Assembly (NCBI RefSeq): GCF_010731675.1
Contig: NZ_AP022584.1
Coordinates: forward strand, 1,054,001-1,118,000
Reading direction: 5' to 3'
Length of the DNA stretch: 64,000 bases
DNA from: Mycobacterium marseillense
Lineage (GTDB): Bacteria; Actinomycetota; Actinomycetes; Mycobacteriales; Mycobacteriaceae
Shown here one piece after another: positions 18,780 through 26,608 of this stretch (the stretch's first letter is position 1; the number at the start of each line of letters is the position of its first letter). The notes below the pieces were generated by a model. It was not told the DNA's origin and did no database searches. It saw nothing but the letters and a program-made list of their open reading frames with translations. The position numbers were made by a program, and so were the translations under genes.

Positions 18780-19004
18780 CTGCGGCCACTCAGCGGAACA
18801 GGCTTATGCCGTAGTCGATTTCGGAGATCGGTCGGTTGGCCGCGCGTGCCTTCCGCCAGCGCCTGCTGCCCCGCCCGCGGGCCGGCCAATAGAGCTCGAG
18901 GCCGAAGGCGCGGCCCGCGGAACGTGCCGGTGCTTGGTCGAAAGAGTTGGAGACGGCCGGGTTACCCCTCGAAAGCTCGGCCGTCCCAACGTCTTGGTGC
19001 GCGC
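18780..19004. other. Intergenic stretch with no supported gene
   Basis: Between the iclR stop and the ANTAR gene stop I see no frame with a recognisable protein or a ribosome site. Frames crossing it are Arg/Pro-rich and look like chance. The two genes converge here, but I found no clear terminator hairpin. Confidence 0.4.
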
Positions 19005-19292
19005 TCAACAGGGCGCTGCGGCGGAATCGAACAGCGGGCCCCACTCGTGCCGGGCGGCCGACTGCGCATCGATGAAGCTCGGTGTCTGCTGGCCGGCGCC
19101 GGCGAGGTGCACCAGGGCCCAGGCCATCGCGAACACCGGAACCTTGTGCCGCAGTGCCGCGCTGTGCAATTCGTCCAGGGCCGCGTCGGACGGGCACCGG
19201 CGCAGGCCGATGAGAATGCCCCGCGCGGTGTCCAGGATGCGACCGGAATGCGGGCCGCACGAAGTCTGGGCGGGAACCCAGTTCGTTGTCAT
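19005..19292 (-). CDS. Stand-alone ANTAR-domain protein
   Basis: This 95-residue protein has GGAGG upstream of ATG 19292. From residue 15 it matches the ANTAR RNA-binding three-helix domain: SGRILDTARGILIGLRRCPSDAALDELHSAALRHK, in pieces, followed by VPVFAMAWALVHLAG. ANTAR proteins bind paired hexaloop hairpins and block transcription termination; here there is no attached GAF or receiver domain, so sensing must come from elsewhere or from expression level. M. tuberculosis has similar small ANTAR regulators. The usual basic and aromatic residues are only partly conserved, so RNA binding is likely but not certain. No paired hairpin target stands out in the flanks. Confidence 0.7.
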   Translation of the reverse strand: MTTNWVPAQTSCGPHSGRILDTARGILIGLRRCPSDAALDELHSAALRHKVPVFAMAWALVHLAGAGQQTPSFIDAQSAARHEWGPLFDSAAAPC

Positions 19293-19558
19293 GCTGTGGA
19301 TACCTCCTGCGGCGCCGTCAATGAATCCGCCACTCACGTACCGGACGAGGAATTCGTGTGTGCTACGCATCGTCGCGGCCGCATACCTCAAAAGCGCCCT
19401 GTGCCATGATTTGTCGATTGCCTGCGTTCTGCCAGACCGCGGAAGACATTGATATGCGCCCGTGACCGTTTCGGAATCGGCTGCTCACCAAAGAATCCGA
19501 GACGCGTGGTAGCGAAACGGGTTGCGAAGACCGCGATTAGGCCGCTCCTGCCCGCGCC
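19293..19558. other. Upstream region of the ANTAR gene
   Basis: Frames that extend the ANTAR gene upstream to 19391 lack family similarity. The stretch should hold the promoter of the ANTAR gene (leftward) and the 3' end of the CoA-transferase transcript. AT content rises near 19430-19500, but no clear promoter or terminator is recognisable. Confidence 0.4.
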
Positions 19559-20782
19559 CTAGAGGATCGCCCCGAGCTCCTTCGCCTTGGCGATGTCGTC
19601 CCAATCGATGTCGAGTTCCAGCAGGATCTCCTCGGTGTGCTGGCCGTGTTCGGGCGCCCGTGCGGGTGCGGGCGGCGTCTCGTCGAATTGCACTGGTGCG
19701 GCGACGATCCGGTACTTCTCGCCGTGGTCGTCGACGTTGGTCACCACGTATCCGTTGGGCTCGACCTGCGGGTCGTTGAGCGTCTCGCGCGGCGTCGCCA
19801 GGGCGCCCCAGACACCGGGTTCGTCCGCGAGCACCGTTTGCCAGTGCGCGAGGTCGTGGCGGGCGAACGCCGTCGCGAAGAGCTCGGTCGCCGCGGCCGC
19901 GTTGGCGATCAAGTTGCTCGACGGGACGAAGCGCCCGTCGTCGGCCAGCTCGGGCAGGCCCATGCGCCGGCAGAAGCCCGCCCAGAACTTGTCCGGCTGC
20001 AGGAAGACCAGCTGGATCCACCTGCCGTCCTTGGTCTTGTACCGGTTGACGAGGGGGTTGAGGGCCAGGCCGGGTGGGGCGCCCGGGATACCGTCGATGT
20101 CGAAGAAGTCGGCCGCCGAAATGGACGGCGCGATCGACCACATCGCCTGGGCCAGCAGCGAGGAGTCGACGATCGTCGGTTCGCCGGTGCGTTCGCGGTG
20201 AAACAGGGCGGCGCAGACGCCGCCGGCCAGCGTCGCACCGCCCTGCAGGTCACCGAAGCCGGGCCCCTGGACCGCTGGGGTCTCGGTGCCGAACGGGGTG
20301 AGCGTGTACGCGACTCCGCCGCGCGCGAGGTACGTCGCGGCGTCGAATCCGCCCCTGTCCCGGTCCGGTCCCCGCACTCCCAGCCCGGTGCCGCGCGCGA
20401 TGATGATCTTCGGGTTGAACGACCGGATGTCGTCGACGGTCAGGCGGGCCCGCTCGAGCGCGCCCGGCAGCCAATTGGTCAAGAACACGTCCGCGCTGGC
20501 CAGCAGCCGGCCGAACAGCTCGCGGCCGGTCGCCGATTTGATGTCGATCGCGATGCTGCGTTTGCCGCGGTTGCCCAACTCGAGGATGAAGTCGGCATCG
20601 GGGCGGGCGGCCTGCCGGGTGAAGCCGCCGACGACCAGGGCGCGGCCGGGGTCACCCGAGGTGACGCCCTCCACCTTGATGACATCGGCGCCCCAGTCCG
20701 ACAGGGCGGCACCGGCCGACGGTACGTAGGTCCACGACGCCAATTCGATTACCCGCACGCCGCGCAGAACACCGTCGGACAT
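19559..20782 (-). CDS. Class III CoA-transferase (CaiB/BaiF type)
   Basis: This 407-residue cytosolic enzyme moves CoA between acyl groups via an aspartyl-CoA anhydride. It starts MSDGVLRGVRVIELASWTYVPSAGA, with the family motif SDWGADVIKVEGVTSGDPGR and LELGNRGKRSIAIDIKS at residues 70-90. The FGDLQGGATLAGGVCAALFHRERTG region near residue 180 carries the expected catalytic Asp. ATG 20782 is chosen over the TTG two codons earlier because of spacing to an AGGGGG ribosome site. It is divergent from the SDR/E1 operon and probably activates or recycles an acid in that pathway. Confidence 0.88.
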   Translation of the reverse strand: MSDGVLRGVRVIELASWTYVPSAGAALSDWGADVIKVEGVTSGDPGRALVVGGFTRQAARPDADFILELGNRGKRSIAIDIKSATGRELFGRLLASADVFLTNWLPGALERARLTVDDIRSFNPKIIIARGTGLGVRGPDRDRGGFDAATYLARGGVAYTLTPFGTETPAVQGPGFGDLQGGATLAGGVCAALFHRERTGEPTIVDSSLLAQAMWSIAPSISAADFFDIDGIPGAPPGLALNPLVNRYKTKDGRWIQLVFLQPDKFWAGFCRRMGLPELADDGRFVPSSNLIANAAAATELFATAFARHDLAHWQTVLADEPGVWGALATPRETLNDPQVEPNGYVVTNVDDHGEKYRIVAAPVQFDETPPAPARAPEHGQHTEEILLELDIDWDDIAKAKELGAIL

Positions 20783-20819
20783 CGCCAACCCCCTCGCTCG
20801 CCGCCATTCCTTGCTATTT

Positions 20820-20830
20820 TAGATATTCTA
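20820..20830. promoter_or_regulatory. Inverted repeat TAGA-N3-TCTA in divergent promoter region
   Basis: TAGATATTCTA, followed at once by CTAG repeats (CTAGCTAG at 20828-20835), is the only AT-rich palindrome between the divergent CoA-transferase and SDR genes. On the minus strand it overlaps a TAAAAT hexamer (20816-20821) that could be the -10 of the CoA-transferase. The site is a plausible operator controlling one or both directions. Confidence 0.35.
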
Positions 20831-21066
20831 GCTAGTCTTGGGCGTAGTGATAGCCCATCCGCAGGTCAGCGCAGTTTTTCGGGGAAGAGATGCGATGGAG
20901 CCGGCCGTAGGTCTCATTTCACCGCCCGCCGCGGTCACCGCGTGTCCCCTCCCGGCCCGAACGGGTAATCGACCCGCTCATGTCCGTCGCGATCGCTGCT
21001 GTCGAATCGAATGCCGTTGGGCCCCAATGCGGATAGCGATGTAGCCGCACGGACGAAGGACGAGGG

Positions 21067-21930
21067 ATGGGCAGAGTAGCGGGCAAGGTGGCCGTCATCA
21101 GCGGCGCCGCGCGAGGTCAGGGCCGTTCCCACGCGCGGCTGCTGGCCGCCGAAGGCGCGGACATCATCGCGGTGGACCTGTGCGCGGATATCGAGACCAA
21201 CGAGTATCCCCTGGCCCGGCCGGAGGACCTCGACGAGACGGCGCGGCTGGTGGAAAAGGAAGGGCAACGCGCGTACACCGCCGTCGCGGACGTCCGCGAC
21301 CGCGTGGCCTTGTCCGCGGCCATCGATGCCGGGGTCGCCGAGTTCGGGCATCTGGACATCGTGGTCGCCAACGCGGGCATCTGCCCCCTGACCGCGGGCC
21401 TGCCGCCGCAGGCCTTCGCCGACGCCGTGGACGTGGATCTCATCGGCGTGCTGAACCTGGTGCACGCGAGCCTCAAACACCTGGGGCCCGGCGCGTCGAT
21501 CATCGTCATCGGCTCCAACGCGGCCTTCATGTCGTCGATGAACACCGGCGGTATCGACGGGGGCCCCGGCGGGGCCGGGTATGCGTTCGCGAAACTGGCT
21601 GCCGCACACTACGTCAACGACTTCGCGTTGGCGCTCGCCCGATTCTCCATCCGGATGAATGCGGTGCATCCGACGAACGTCAACACCGACATGCTGCACA
21701 GTCCGCCGATGTACCGCGCGTTCCGGCCGGATCTGACAGAACCGGCCCGCGAGGATGCCGAGCCGGTGTTCCCGCTTGTTCAGGCGATGCCGGTCCCCTA
21801 CGTCGAACCCGAGGACATCAGCGAGGCGGTGCTGTTCCTCGCTTCGGATGCGGCGCGCTACATCACCGGACAGCAGTTGCGCGTCGACGCCGGGGGCTTC
21901 CTCAAGGTCAAACCCTGGTCGGGAGCGTGA
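21067..21930 (+). CDS. Mycofactocin-type short-chain dehydrogenase
   Basis: This 287-residue SDR belongs to the TIGR03971-like group. It has GRVAGKVAVISGAARGQGRSHA at the N terminus, DIIAVDLCADIE for the dinucleotide site, NAG in VVANAGIC, and the catalytic Ser...Tyr-x-x-x-Lys in GSNAAF and GYAFAKLAA. The insertion between the second strand and the active site (YPLARPEDLDETARLV) is typical of mycofactocin-linked SDRs, which keep NAD bound and pass electrons to the peptide cofactor. It should oxidise a secondary alcohol. The GAAGGACGAGGG sequence precedes the ATG. The stop overlaps the next start (TGATG), so it heads an operon with the E1 genes. Confidence 0.88.
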   Translation: MGRVAGKVAVISGAARGQGRSHARLLAAEGADIIAVDLCADIETNEYPLARPEDLDETARLVEKEGQRAYTAVADVRDRVALSAAIDAGVAEFGHLDIVVANAGICPLTAGLPPQAFADAVDVDLIGVLNLVHASLKHLGPGASIIVIGSNAAFMSSMNTGGIDGGPGGAGYAFAKLAAAHYVNDFALALARFSIRMNAVHPTNVNTDMLHSPPMYRAFRPDLTEPAREDAEPVFPLVQAMPVPYVEPEDISEAVLFLASDAARYITGQQLRVDAGGFLKVKPWSGA

Positions 21931-22934
21931 TGACCACCGAACACGCTGCACCGCAATCGGGCTCAGAAAACATTGAGCGTCGCCTGTACGAACTGATGGT
22001 GTTGATGAAGGCGGCCGACGATCGACTGTCGAAGGGCATCGGCACCGGCGAGTTCATGTGCGTGTACTGGCCGTCGCGGGGCCAGGAGGCGATCGCGGCC
22101 GCGATGGGGCTGGCGCTGCGGCCCGACGACCAGTTGGTGACGACCTACCGCGGTCTGCATGACCTGATCGGCAAGGGTGTCCCGCTCGAGGAGATCTACG
22201 GCGAGATGATGGGCCGCACGGTCGGCGCCGGCCGGGGCAAGGGCGGCACCATGCACATCGCCAATCCCGCGAAGGGCGTGATGCTTTCGACCGGCATCGT
22301 CGGGGCCGGGCCGCCCGTGGCCGTCGGGCTGGCGATGGCCGCCCAACGCAAGGGCATCGACCGCGTCACGGCGGTCAGCTTCGGCGACGGCGCCACCAAC
22401 ACCGGCTCGTTTCACGAGGCGGCCAACATGGCCGCGCTGTGGGACCTGCCGATCGTCTTCGTCTGCCAGAACAACCTCTACGCCGAGATGACACCGACCG
22501 CCGACACCATGAAGCTCGAACACGTCGCGGACCGGGCCGCCGGCTATGGCATGCCGGGCGTTCGCGTGGACGGCAACGACCCGCTGGCCGTGAAAGCGGC
22601 GCTCGACGACGCGCTGCGGCGGGCGCGCGACGGGGGCGGCCCGACGTTCCTGGAATGCGTCACGTTCCGCTTCCGCGGCCACTACTTCGGCGACCGAACG
22701 CCCTACATCCCCGCCGAACAACTCGAGGCGGCGATGGCCGCCGATCCGGTGCCCCGGTTCCGCAGCCGCTTGGCCGAGACCCGCGTGTGCGATCACGCCG
22801 AGCTCGACCGCATCGACAGCGACGCGGCGGCGGCGGTGGAGGCGGCCCTGCGCACGGTGCTGGGCGCGGACCCTCCGTCGCTGGACGAACTCGACCGCGA
22901 CGTGTACGCCACTGCAATCACGTTCCCGGTGTAA
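21930..22934 (+). CDS. Thiamine-diphosphate dehydrogenase E1 alpha subunit (AcoA/PdhA-like)
   Basis: This 334-residue subunit of a 2-oxoacid or acetoin-type dehydrogenase decarboxylates or cleaves its substrate with thiamine diphosphate. The ThDP/Mg motif is VSFGDGATNTGSFHEAANM, ending with VCQNNLYAE. Other family marks are WPSRGQEAIAAAMGLAL and the GRGKGGTMHIANP active-site loop. It lacks the phosphorylation-type features of mitochondrial E1 and looks most like the AcoA branch. It overlaps the SDR stop by one base and is followed four bases later by E1 beta, so the subunits should be made in equal amounts. An acyloin or 1,2-diketone substrate made by the SDR is a possible inference. Confidence 0.9.
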   Translation: MTTEHAAPQSGSENIERRLYELMVLMKAADDRLSKGIGTGEFMCVYWPSRGQEAIAAAMGLALRPDDQLVTTYRGLHDLIGKGVPLEEIYGEMMGRTVGAGRGKGGTMHIANPAKGVMLSTGIVGAGPPVAVGLAMAAQRKGIDRVTAVSFGDGATNTGSFHEAANMAALWDLPIVFVCQNNLYAEMTPTADTMKLEHVADRAAGYGMPGVRVDGNDPLAVKAALDDALRRARDGGGPTFLECVTFRFRGHYFGDRTPYIPAEQLEAAMAADPVPRFRSRLAETRVCDHAELDRIDSDAAAAVEAALRTVLGADPPSLDELDRDVYATAITFPV

Positions 22935-22938
22935 TCGC

Positions 22939-23937
22939 ATGGACGACAACGAGATGACGATGCGCGAGGCGCTCAACCTCGCGCTCGACCAGGCGCTCGC
23001 CGCCGACGACCGCGTGTTCCTGCTCGGTGAGGACATCGCCGATCCCGGCGCCTCCGGGCCGACGGCGGGCCTGTCGACGAAGTACGGCCACGACCGCGTC
23101 CTCGACACGCCGATCTCGGAGGCCGCGATCGTCGGTGCCGCGATCGGCGCGGCGATCGACGGTCTGCTGCCGGTGGCCGAGATCATGATCATGGATTTCA
23201 TCGGGATCGCCGCCGACCAGCTGATCAACAACGCCGCCAAGCTGAGGTTCATGACCGCCGGGCGCACGTCGGCGCCCATCACCATCCGCACCCAGGTGTA
23301 CGCCGGATTGGCCACCGGCGCAACGCATTCGCAGAGCCTCGAGGCGTGGTTCATGCACATCCCCGGGATGAAGGTGATCGTGCCGTCGACCCCGCGGGAC
23401 GGCAAGGGGCTGCTGACCGCCGCGATCTTCGACCCCGATCCGTGCCTGTTCATCGAAACGATCCGGCTGCAGAGCAAGAAGGGCTCCGTCCCCATTGAGC
23501 CCGGGTTCTCCATCCCGCTCGGCCAGGCCGACATCAAACGGCCGGGCACCGACGTCAGCGTGATCGCCTACGGCCGCTGCGTGCACGACGCGCTGAGTGC
23601 CGCGGCGACGCTCAGCGAACAGGGCGTCAGCGCCGAGGTGATCGACCTGCGCACCCTGGTGCCGCTCGACGTCGACACCATCGTGGCGTCCGTGCGCCGA
23701 ACCCGGCGGGCCGTGGTCGTCCATGACGCGGTGCAATTCGGCGGCCCCGGAGCGGAGATCGCCGCGATCCTGCACGCAGAGCTCTTCGGGGAGCTCGCCG
23801 CGCCCGTCGAACGGGTCGCCGCACGGTTCGTCCCCAACCCGGCCGCGGCGGCGCTCGAGGCCCAGATGTATCCGTCGCCGGCGCGCATCGTCGACGCAGC
23901 CCAGCGCGCCTGCCGGAAGGCGGCGGCACATGGGTGA
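22939..23937 (+). CDS. Thiamine-diphosphate dehydrogenase E1 beta subunit (AcoB/PdhB-like)
   Basis: This 332-residue partner of the E1 alpha subunit starts MDDNEMTMREALNLALDQAL. The Glu of LLGEDIADPG should contact the thiamine aminopyrimidine ring. Other marks are VLDTPISEAAIVGAAIGAAI, the FMTAGRTSAPITIR strand and the C-terminal transketolase-like domain (RRTRRAVVVHDAVQFGGPGAEI). It forms an alpha2-beta2 heterotetramer in known systems. The 3' end overlaps the lipoyl-protein start by eight bases, so translation of the three genes is coupled. Confidence 0.9.
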   Translation: MDDNEMTMREALNLALDQALAADDRVFLLGEDIADPGASGPTAGLSTKYGHDRVLDTPISEAAIVGAAIGAAIDGLLPVAEIMIMDFIGIAADQLINNAAKLRFMTAGRTSAPITIRTQVYAGLATGATHSQSLEAWFMHIPGMKVIVPSTPRDGKGLLTAAIFDPDPCLFIETIRLQSKKGSVPIEPGFSIPLGQADIKRPGTDVSVIAYGRCVHDALSAAATLSEQGVSAEVIDLRTLVPLDVDTIVASVRRTRRAVVVHDAVQFGGPGAEIAAILHAELFGELAAPVERVAARFVPNPAAAALEAQMYPSPARIVDAAQRACRKAAAHG

Positions 23938-24166
23938 CTTCATCATTCGCATCCCCCGGGTCTCGGTGGCGGTCGCGGAGGCCGAACTGACCGGGCTGCT
24001 CGTGGGCGCCGGCGAGCACGTCGAGGCGGGCACGCCGATCTACGTCATCGCGACCGAGAAAGTCGAGCAAGAGATCGAAGCCGGGGCGACGGGCACCGTC
24101 CGGTGGACGGGCCAGGTCGGGACCACCTACGACATCGGCGCCGAAATCGGCGTCATCTCGTCATAA
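23930..24166 (+). CDS. Stand-alone lipoyl/biotinyl-domain carrier protein
   Basis: This 78-residue protein consists only of one swinging-arm domain: MGDFIIRIPRVSVAVAEAEL, then TPIYVIATEKVEQEIEAGATG, with the likely lipoylated Lys in TEKVEQEI at about residue 46. A full E2 subunit would continue with a peripheral-subunit-binding segment and an acyltransferase core of about 230 residues; here the frame stops at 24166 and the next gene is a crotonase. It can therefore carry the E1 product but cannot transfer it to CoA itself. Either an E2 elsewhere in the genome serves, or the neighbouring enzymes accept the acyl group. The start lies inside the E1 beta gene. Confidence 0.85.
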   Translation: MGDFIIRIPRVSVAVAEAELTGLLVGAGEHVEAGTPIYVIATEKVEQEIEAGATGTVRWTGQVGTTYDIGAEIGVISS

Positions 24167-24184
24167 CGAAGGAAGGTAAGCCCT

Positions 24185-25057
24185 ATGGATCTCAACGAGA
24201 CCCGCGACAGAATCATCTACCAAAAAGACGGACCCATCGCCCGCATCACCCTGAACTGGCCGGAGAAGGCCAACGCCCAGGACCAGAAACTGGCCGAGGA
24301 AGTCGACGCCGCGCTGGCCGACGCCGACCGCGACTACGACATCAAGGTGCTCGTCCTCAAGGCCAACGGCAAGGGCTTCTGCTCGGGCCACGCCATCGGC
24401 AACAACGCCGTCGACTACCCGTCGTTCGTCGAGAACGCCATGGTCACCGGCCACCCGTGGAAAGCCCAGAGCGACCTGTTCGTCAAGCCGACGCTGAACC
24501 TGTGGGAATTCTCCAAACCCACCATCGCCCAGGTGCACGGCTACTGCGTGGGCGGCGGCACGCACATGGGCCTGACCACCGACATCGTCATCGCCTCCGA
24601 GGACGCCTACTTCTCCTACCCACCCCTGCAGGGGTTCGGCATGCCCTCGGGCGAATGTTCCATCGAGCCTTGGGTGTTCATGAACTGGCGGCGCGCCGCC
24701 TACTACCTGTTCACCGCCGAGGTGATCGACGCCAAGAGGGCGCTGGAAGTCGGCCTCGTCAACGAGGTGGTCAGACGTGAGGACCTCGACGATCGGGTGG
24801 ACGCGATCGCCCGCCACATCGCCCAGGCGCCGCTGACGACGCTGATGCTCACCAAGGCCAACCTCAAGCGCGCCTGGGAGCTGATGGGCATGCGGGTGCA
24901 CTGGCAGAGCTCCAACGACCTCGTCGCACTCGCCTCGATCAGCAAGGACGTGCAACAGCTGATCCAGACCGTCTTCAAGGACAAGGTGTTGCCCTCCGAG
25001 CACGCCCGCCGCCAGGCCGCCGCGGCCGCCCAGACCGACGGCGCCGCAGCCACTTAA
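24185..25057 (+). CDS. Crotonase-fold protein (enoyl-CoA hydratase-like)
   Basis: This 290-residue crotonase-superfamily protein keeps the oxyanion-hole and CoA regions (LVLKANGKGFCSGHAIG; QVHGYCVGGGTHMGLTTD). The first catalytic Glu of true hydratases, expected after GGG, is replaced (GGGTHMG), and the second is not obvious. It may thus act as an isomerase, hydrolase or C-C lyase, not as a hydratase. AGGAAGG precedes the ATG. It is clearly paralogous to the product of 29648-30484: both share LWEF-KPTI, a GYC-GGG loop, ASEDAYF and KRAWELMGMRVH. It follows the lipoyl gene by 18 bases in the same run. Confidence 0.85.
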   Translation: MDLNETRDRIIYQKDGPIARITLNWPEKANAQDQKLAEEVDAALADADRDYDIKVLVLKANGKGFCSGHAIGNNAVDYPSFVENAMVTGHPWKAQSDLFVKPTLNLWEFSKPTIAQVHGYCVGGGTHMGLTTDIVIASEDAYFSYPPLQGFGMPSGECSIEPWVFMNWRRAAYYLFTAEVIDAKRALEVGLVNEVVRREDLDDRVDAIARHIAQAPLTTLMLTKANLKRAWELMGMRVHWQSSNDLVALASISKDVQQLIQTVFKDKVLPSEHARRQAAAAAQTDGAAAT

Positions 25058-25066
25058 GCCCCGCCG

Positions 25067-26602
25067 GTGAACATCGCCGACCACGCCCGCAGTGCCGCGC
25101 AGTCGCCGGCACTCATCGTCGCTGACGGTGCGGTGATCTCGTACTCCCAGCTGCATGCCCGCAGCCGGCGGGTCGCCGCGCTGCTACACGACGCCGGGCT
25201 GCGGCGCGGCGACGGCGTGGCGCTGGTCCTGTCGAACCGACCGGAGTTCTTCGAAATCACCTGGGGCGCTCAGCTTTCCGGCCTCTACTACACCACCGTC
25301 AACACCCACTTCACCCCCGACGAGGTCGCCTACGTCATCGACGACTGCGACGCAAGGGCGGTCTTCGTCGACGCCACGATGCCCGAACTCGCCGCGCACC
25401 TCCGTTCCGCCGGCGCCGCGGTGGTCGCCTACCTCGCCGTCGGCGGCTCGCTCGCCGGCTGGCGCTCCTATGACGACGCCATGGCCGCGGCGGGCGAAGC
25501 GCCACCGGTGTCGGACGGATCGGAGATGCTGTATTCCTCGGGCACCACGGGACGGCCCAAGGCAGTGCGGCGGCCGCTGCCCGCGGACGGCAACGGGTCC
25601 TGGGCGCAGGCGGTGCTCGAGCTGGCGCTGAGCCACAAATACGGGATGACCCCATCGAGTGTGTACCTGTCCCCCGCGCCGCTGTATCACGCCGCCGGGG
25701 TGAACTACACCATGGCGGCCAACCGCGTTGGTGCCGCCTCGATCCTCATGAAGAGGTTCGACGCCGAGACCACGCTGCGGCTGATCGAGACCCACCGGGT
25801 GACCCACGCCCAGTTCGTGCCGACGATGTTCGTGCGCATGCTCAAGCTGCCCGCGAAAGTCCGGGAGCGCTATGACGTTTCGAGCCTGCGATGCGTCATC
25901 CACGCCGCCGCGCCCTGCCCCGTCGATGTCAAACACCAAATGATGGACTGGTTCGGGCCGATCATCCACGAATACTACGGAGGCACCGAAGGATTCGCGG
26001 GAACCACGATCGGGCCCCAGGAATGGCTTGCCCATCCCGGCTCGGTGGGCATCCCGACGGCCCCGGTGCACGTGCTCGGCGAGGACGGGCTGGAACTCCC
26101 GGTCGGCGAATCGGGCGAGCTTTATTTCGAGGGTGGACCCGAGTTCGAGTACTTCAAGGACCCCGCCAAGACCGCGTCGGTGTACAACGATCGCGGCTGG
26201 CGCTCGCTCGGCGACATGGGCTACGTCGACGCAGACGGCTACCTGTACCTCACCGACCGGTCGACGTTCATGATCGTCTCCGGCGGCGTCAACATCTACC
26301 CGCAAGAGGCGGAGAACCTGCTCGTCATGCATCCGAAGCTGGTCGACGCGGCCGTATTCGGGGTCCCCAACGAGGAATTCGGCGAAGAGGTCAAGGCTGT
26401 CGTGCAGCCGGCGCGCGGCGTCGCGCCCGGGCCGGACCTCGAGGCCGAACTCATCGACTACTGCCGCGCCCACCTGGCCGGCTACAAGTGCCCGCGCAGC
26501 GTGGATTTCGACGCGGAGCTGCCGCGGGACCCGAACGGCAAGCTGTACAAGAGGCGCATCCGCGAACGGTACTGGCAGGGGCGGGTATCGCGAATTGTGT
26601 GA
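25067..26602 (+). CDS. Acyl-CoA ligase (AMP-forming)
   Basis: This 511-residue ANL-superfamily ligase activates a carboxylic acid with ATP and CoA. Motifs in order are YSSGTTGRPKAVRRPL (P-loop, about residue 160), EYYGGTEGFAGTTIG (adenine/Mg site), YLTDRSTFMIVSGGVNIYPQ (hinge) and the catalytic Lys in PNGKLYKRRIRE near the C terminus. The GTG start follows the crotonase stop by nine bases. It most resembles the bile-acid or cyclic-acid type FadD proteins of actinobacteria, which suits neighbouring Rieske and KstD-like genes; the actual acid is unknown. Confidence 0.9.
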   Translation: MNIADHARSAAQSPALIVADGAVISYSQLHARSRRVAALLHDAGLRRGDGVALVLSNRPEFFEITWGAQLSGLYYTTVNTHFTPDEVAYVIDDCDARAVFVDATMPELAAHLRSAGAAVVAYLAVGGSLAGWRSYDDAMAAAGEAPPVSDGSEMLYSSGTTGRPKAVRRPLPADGNGSWAQAVLELALSHKYGMTPSSVYLSPAPLYHAAGVNYTMAANRVGAASILMKRFDAETTLRLIETHRVTHAQFVPTMFVRMLKLPAKVRERYDVSSLRCVIHAAAPCPVDVKHQMMDWFGPIIHEYYGGTEGFAGTTIGPQEWLAHPGSVGIPTAPVHVLGEDGLELPVGESGELYFEGGPEFEYFKDPAKTASVYNDRGWRSLGDMGYVDADGYLYLTDRSTFMIVSGGVNIYPQEAENLLVMHPKLVDAAVFGVPNEEFGEEVKAVVQPARGVAPGPDLEAELIDYCRAHLAGYKCPRSVDFDAELPRDPNGKLYKRRIRERYWQGRVSRIV

Positions 26603-26608
26603 ACGAGG

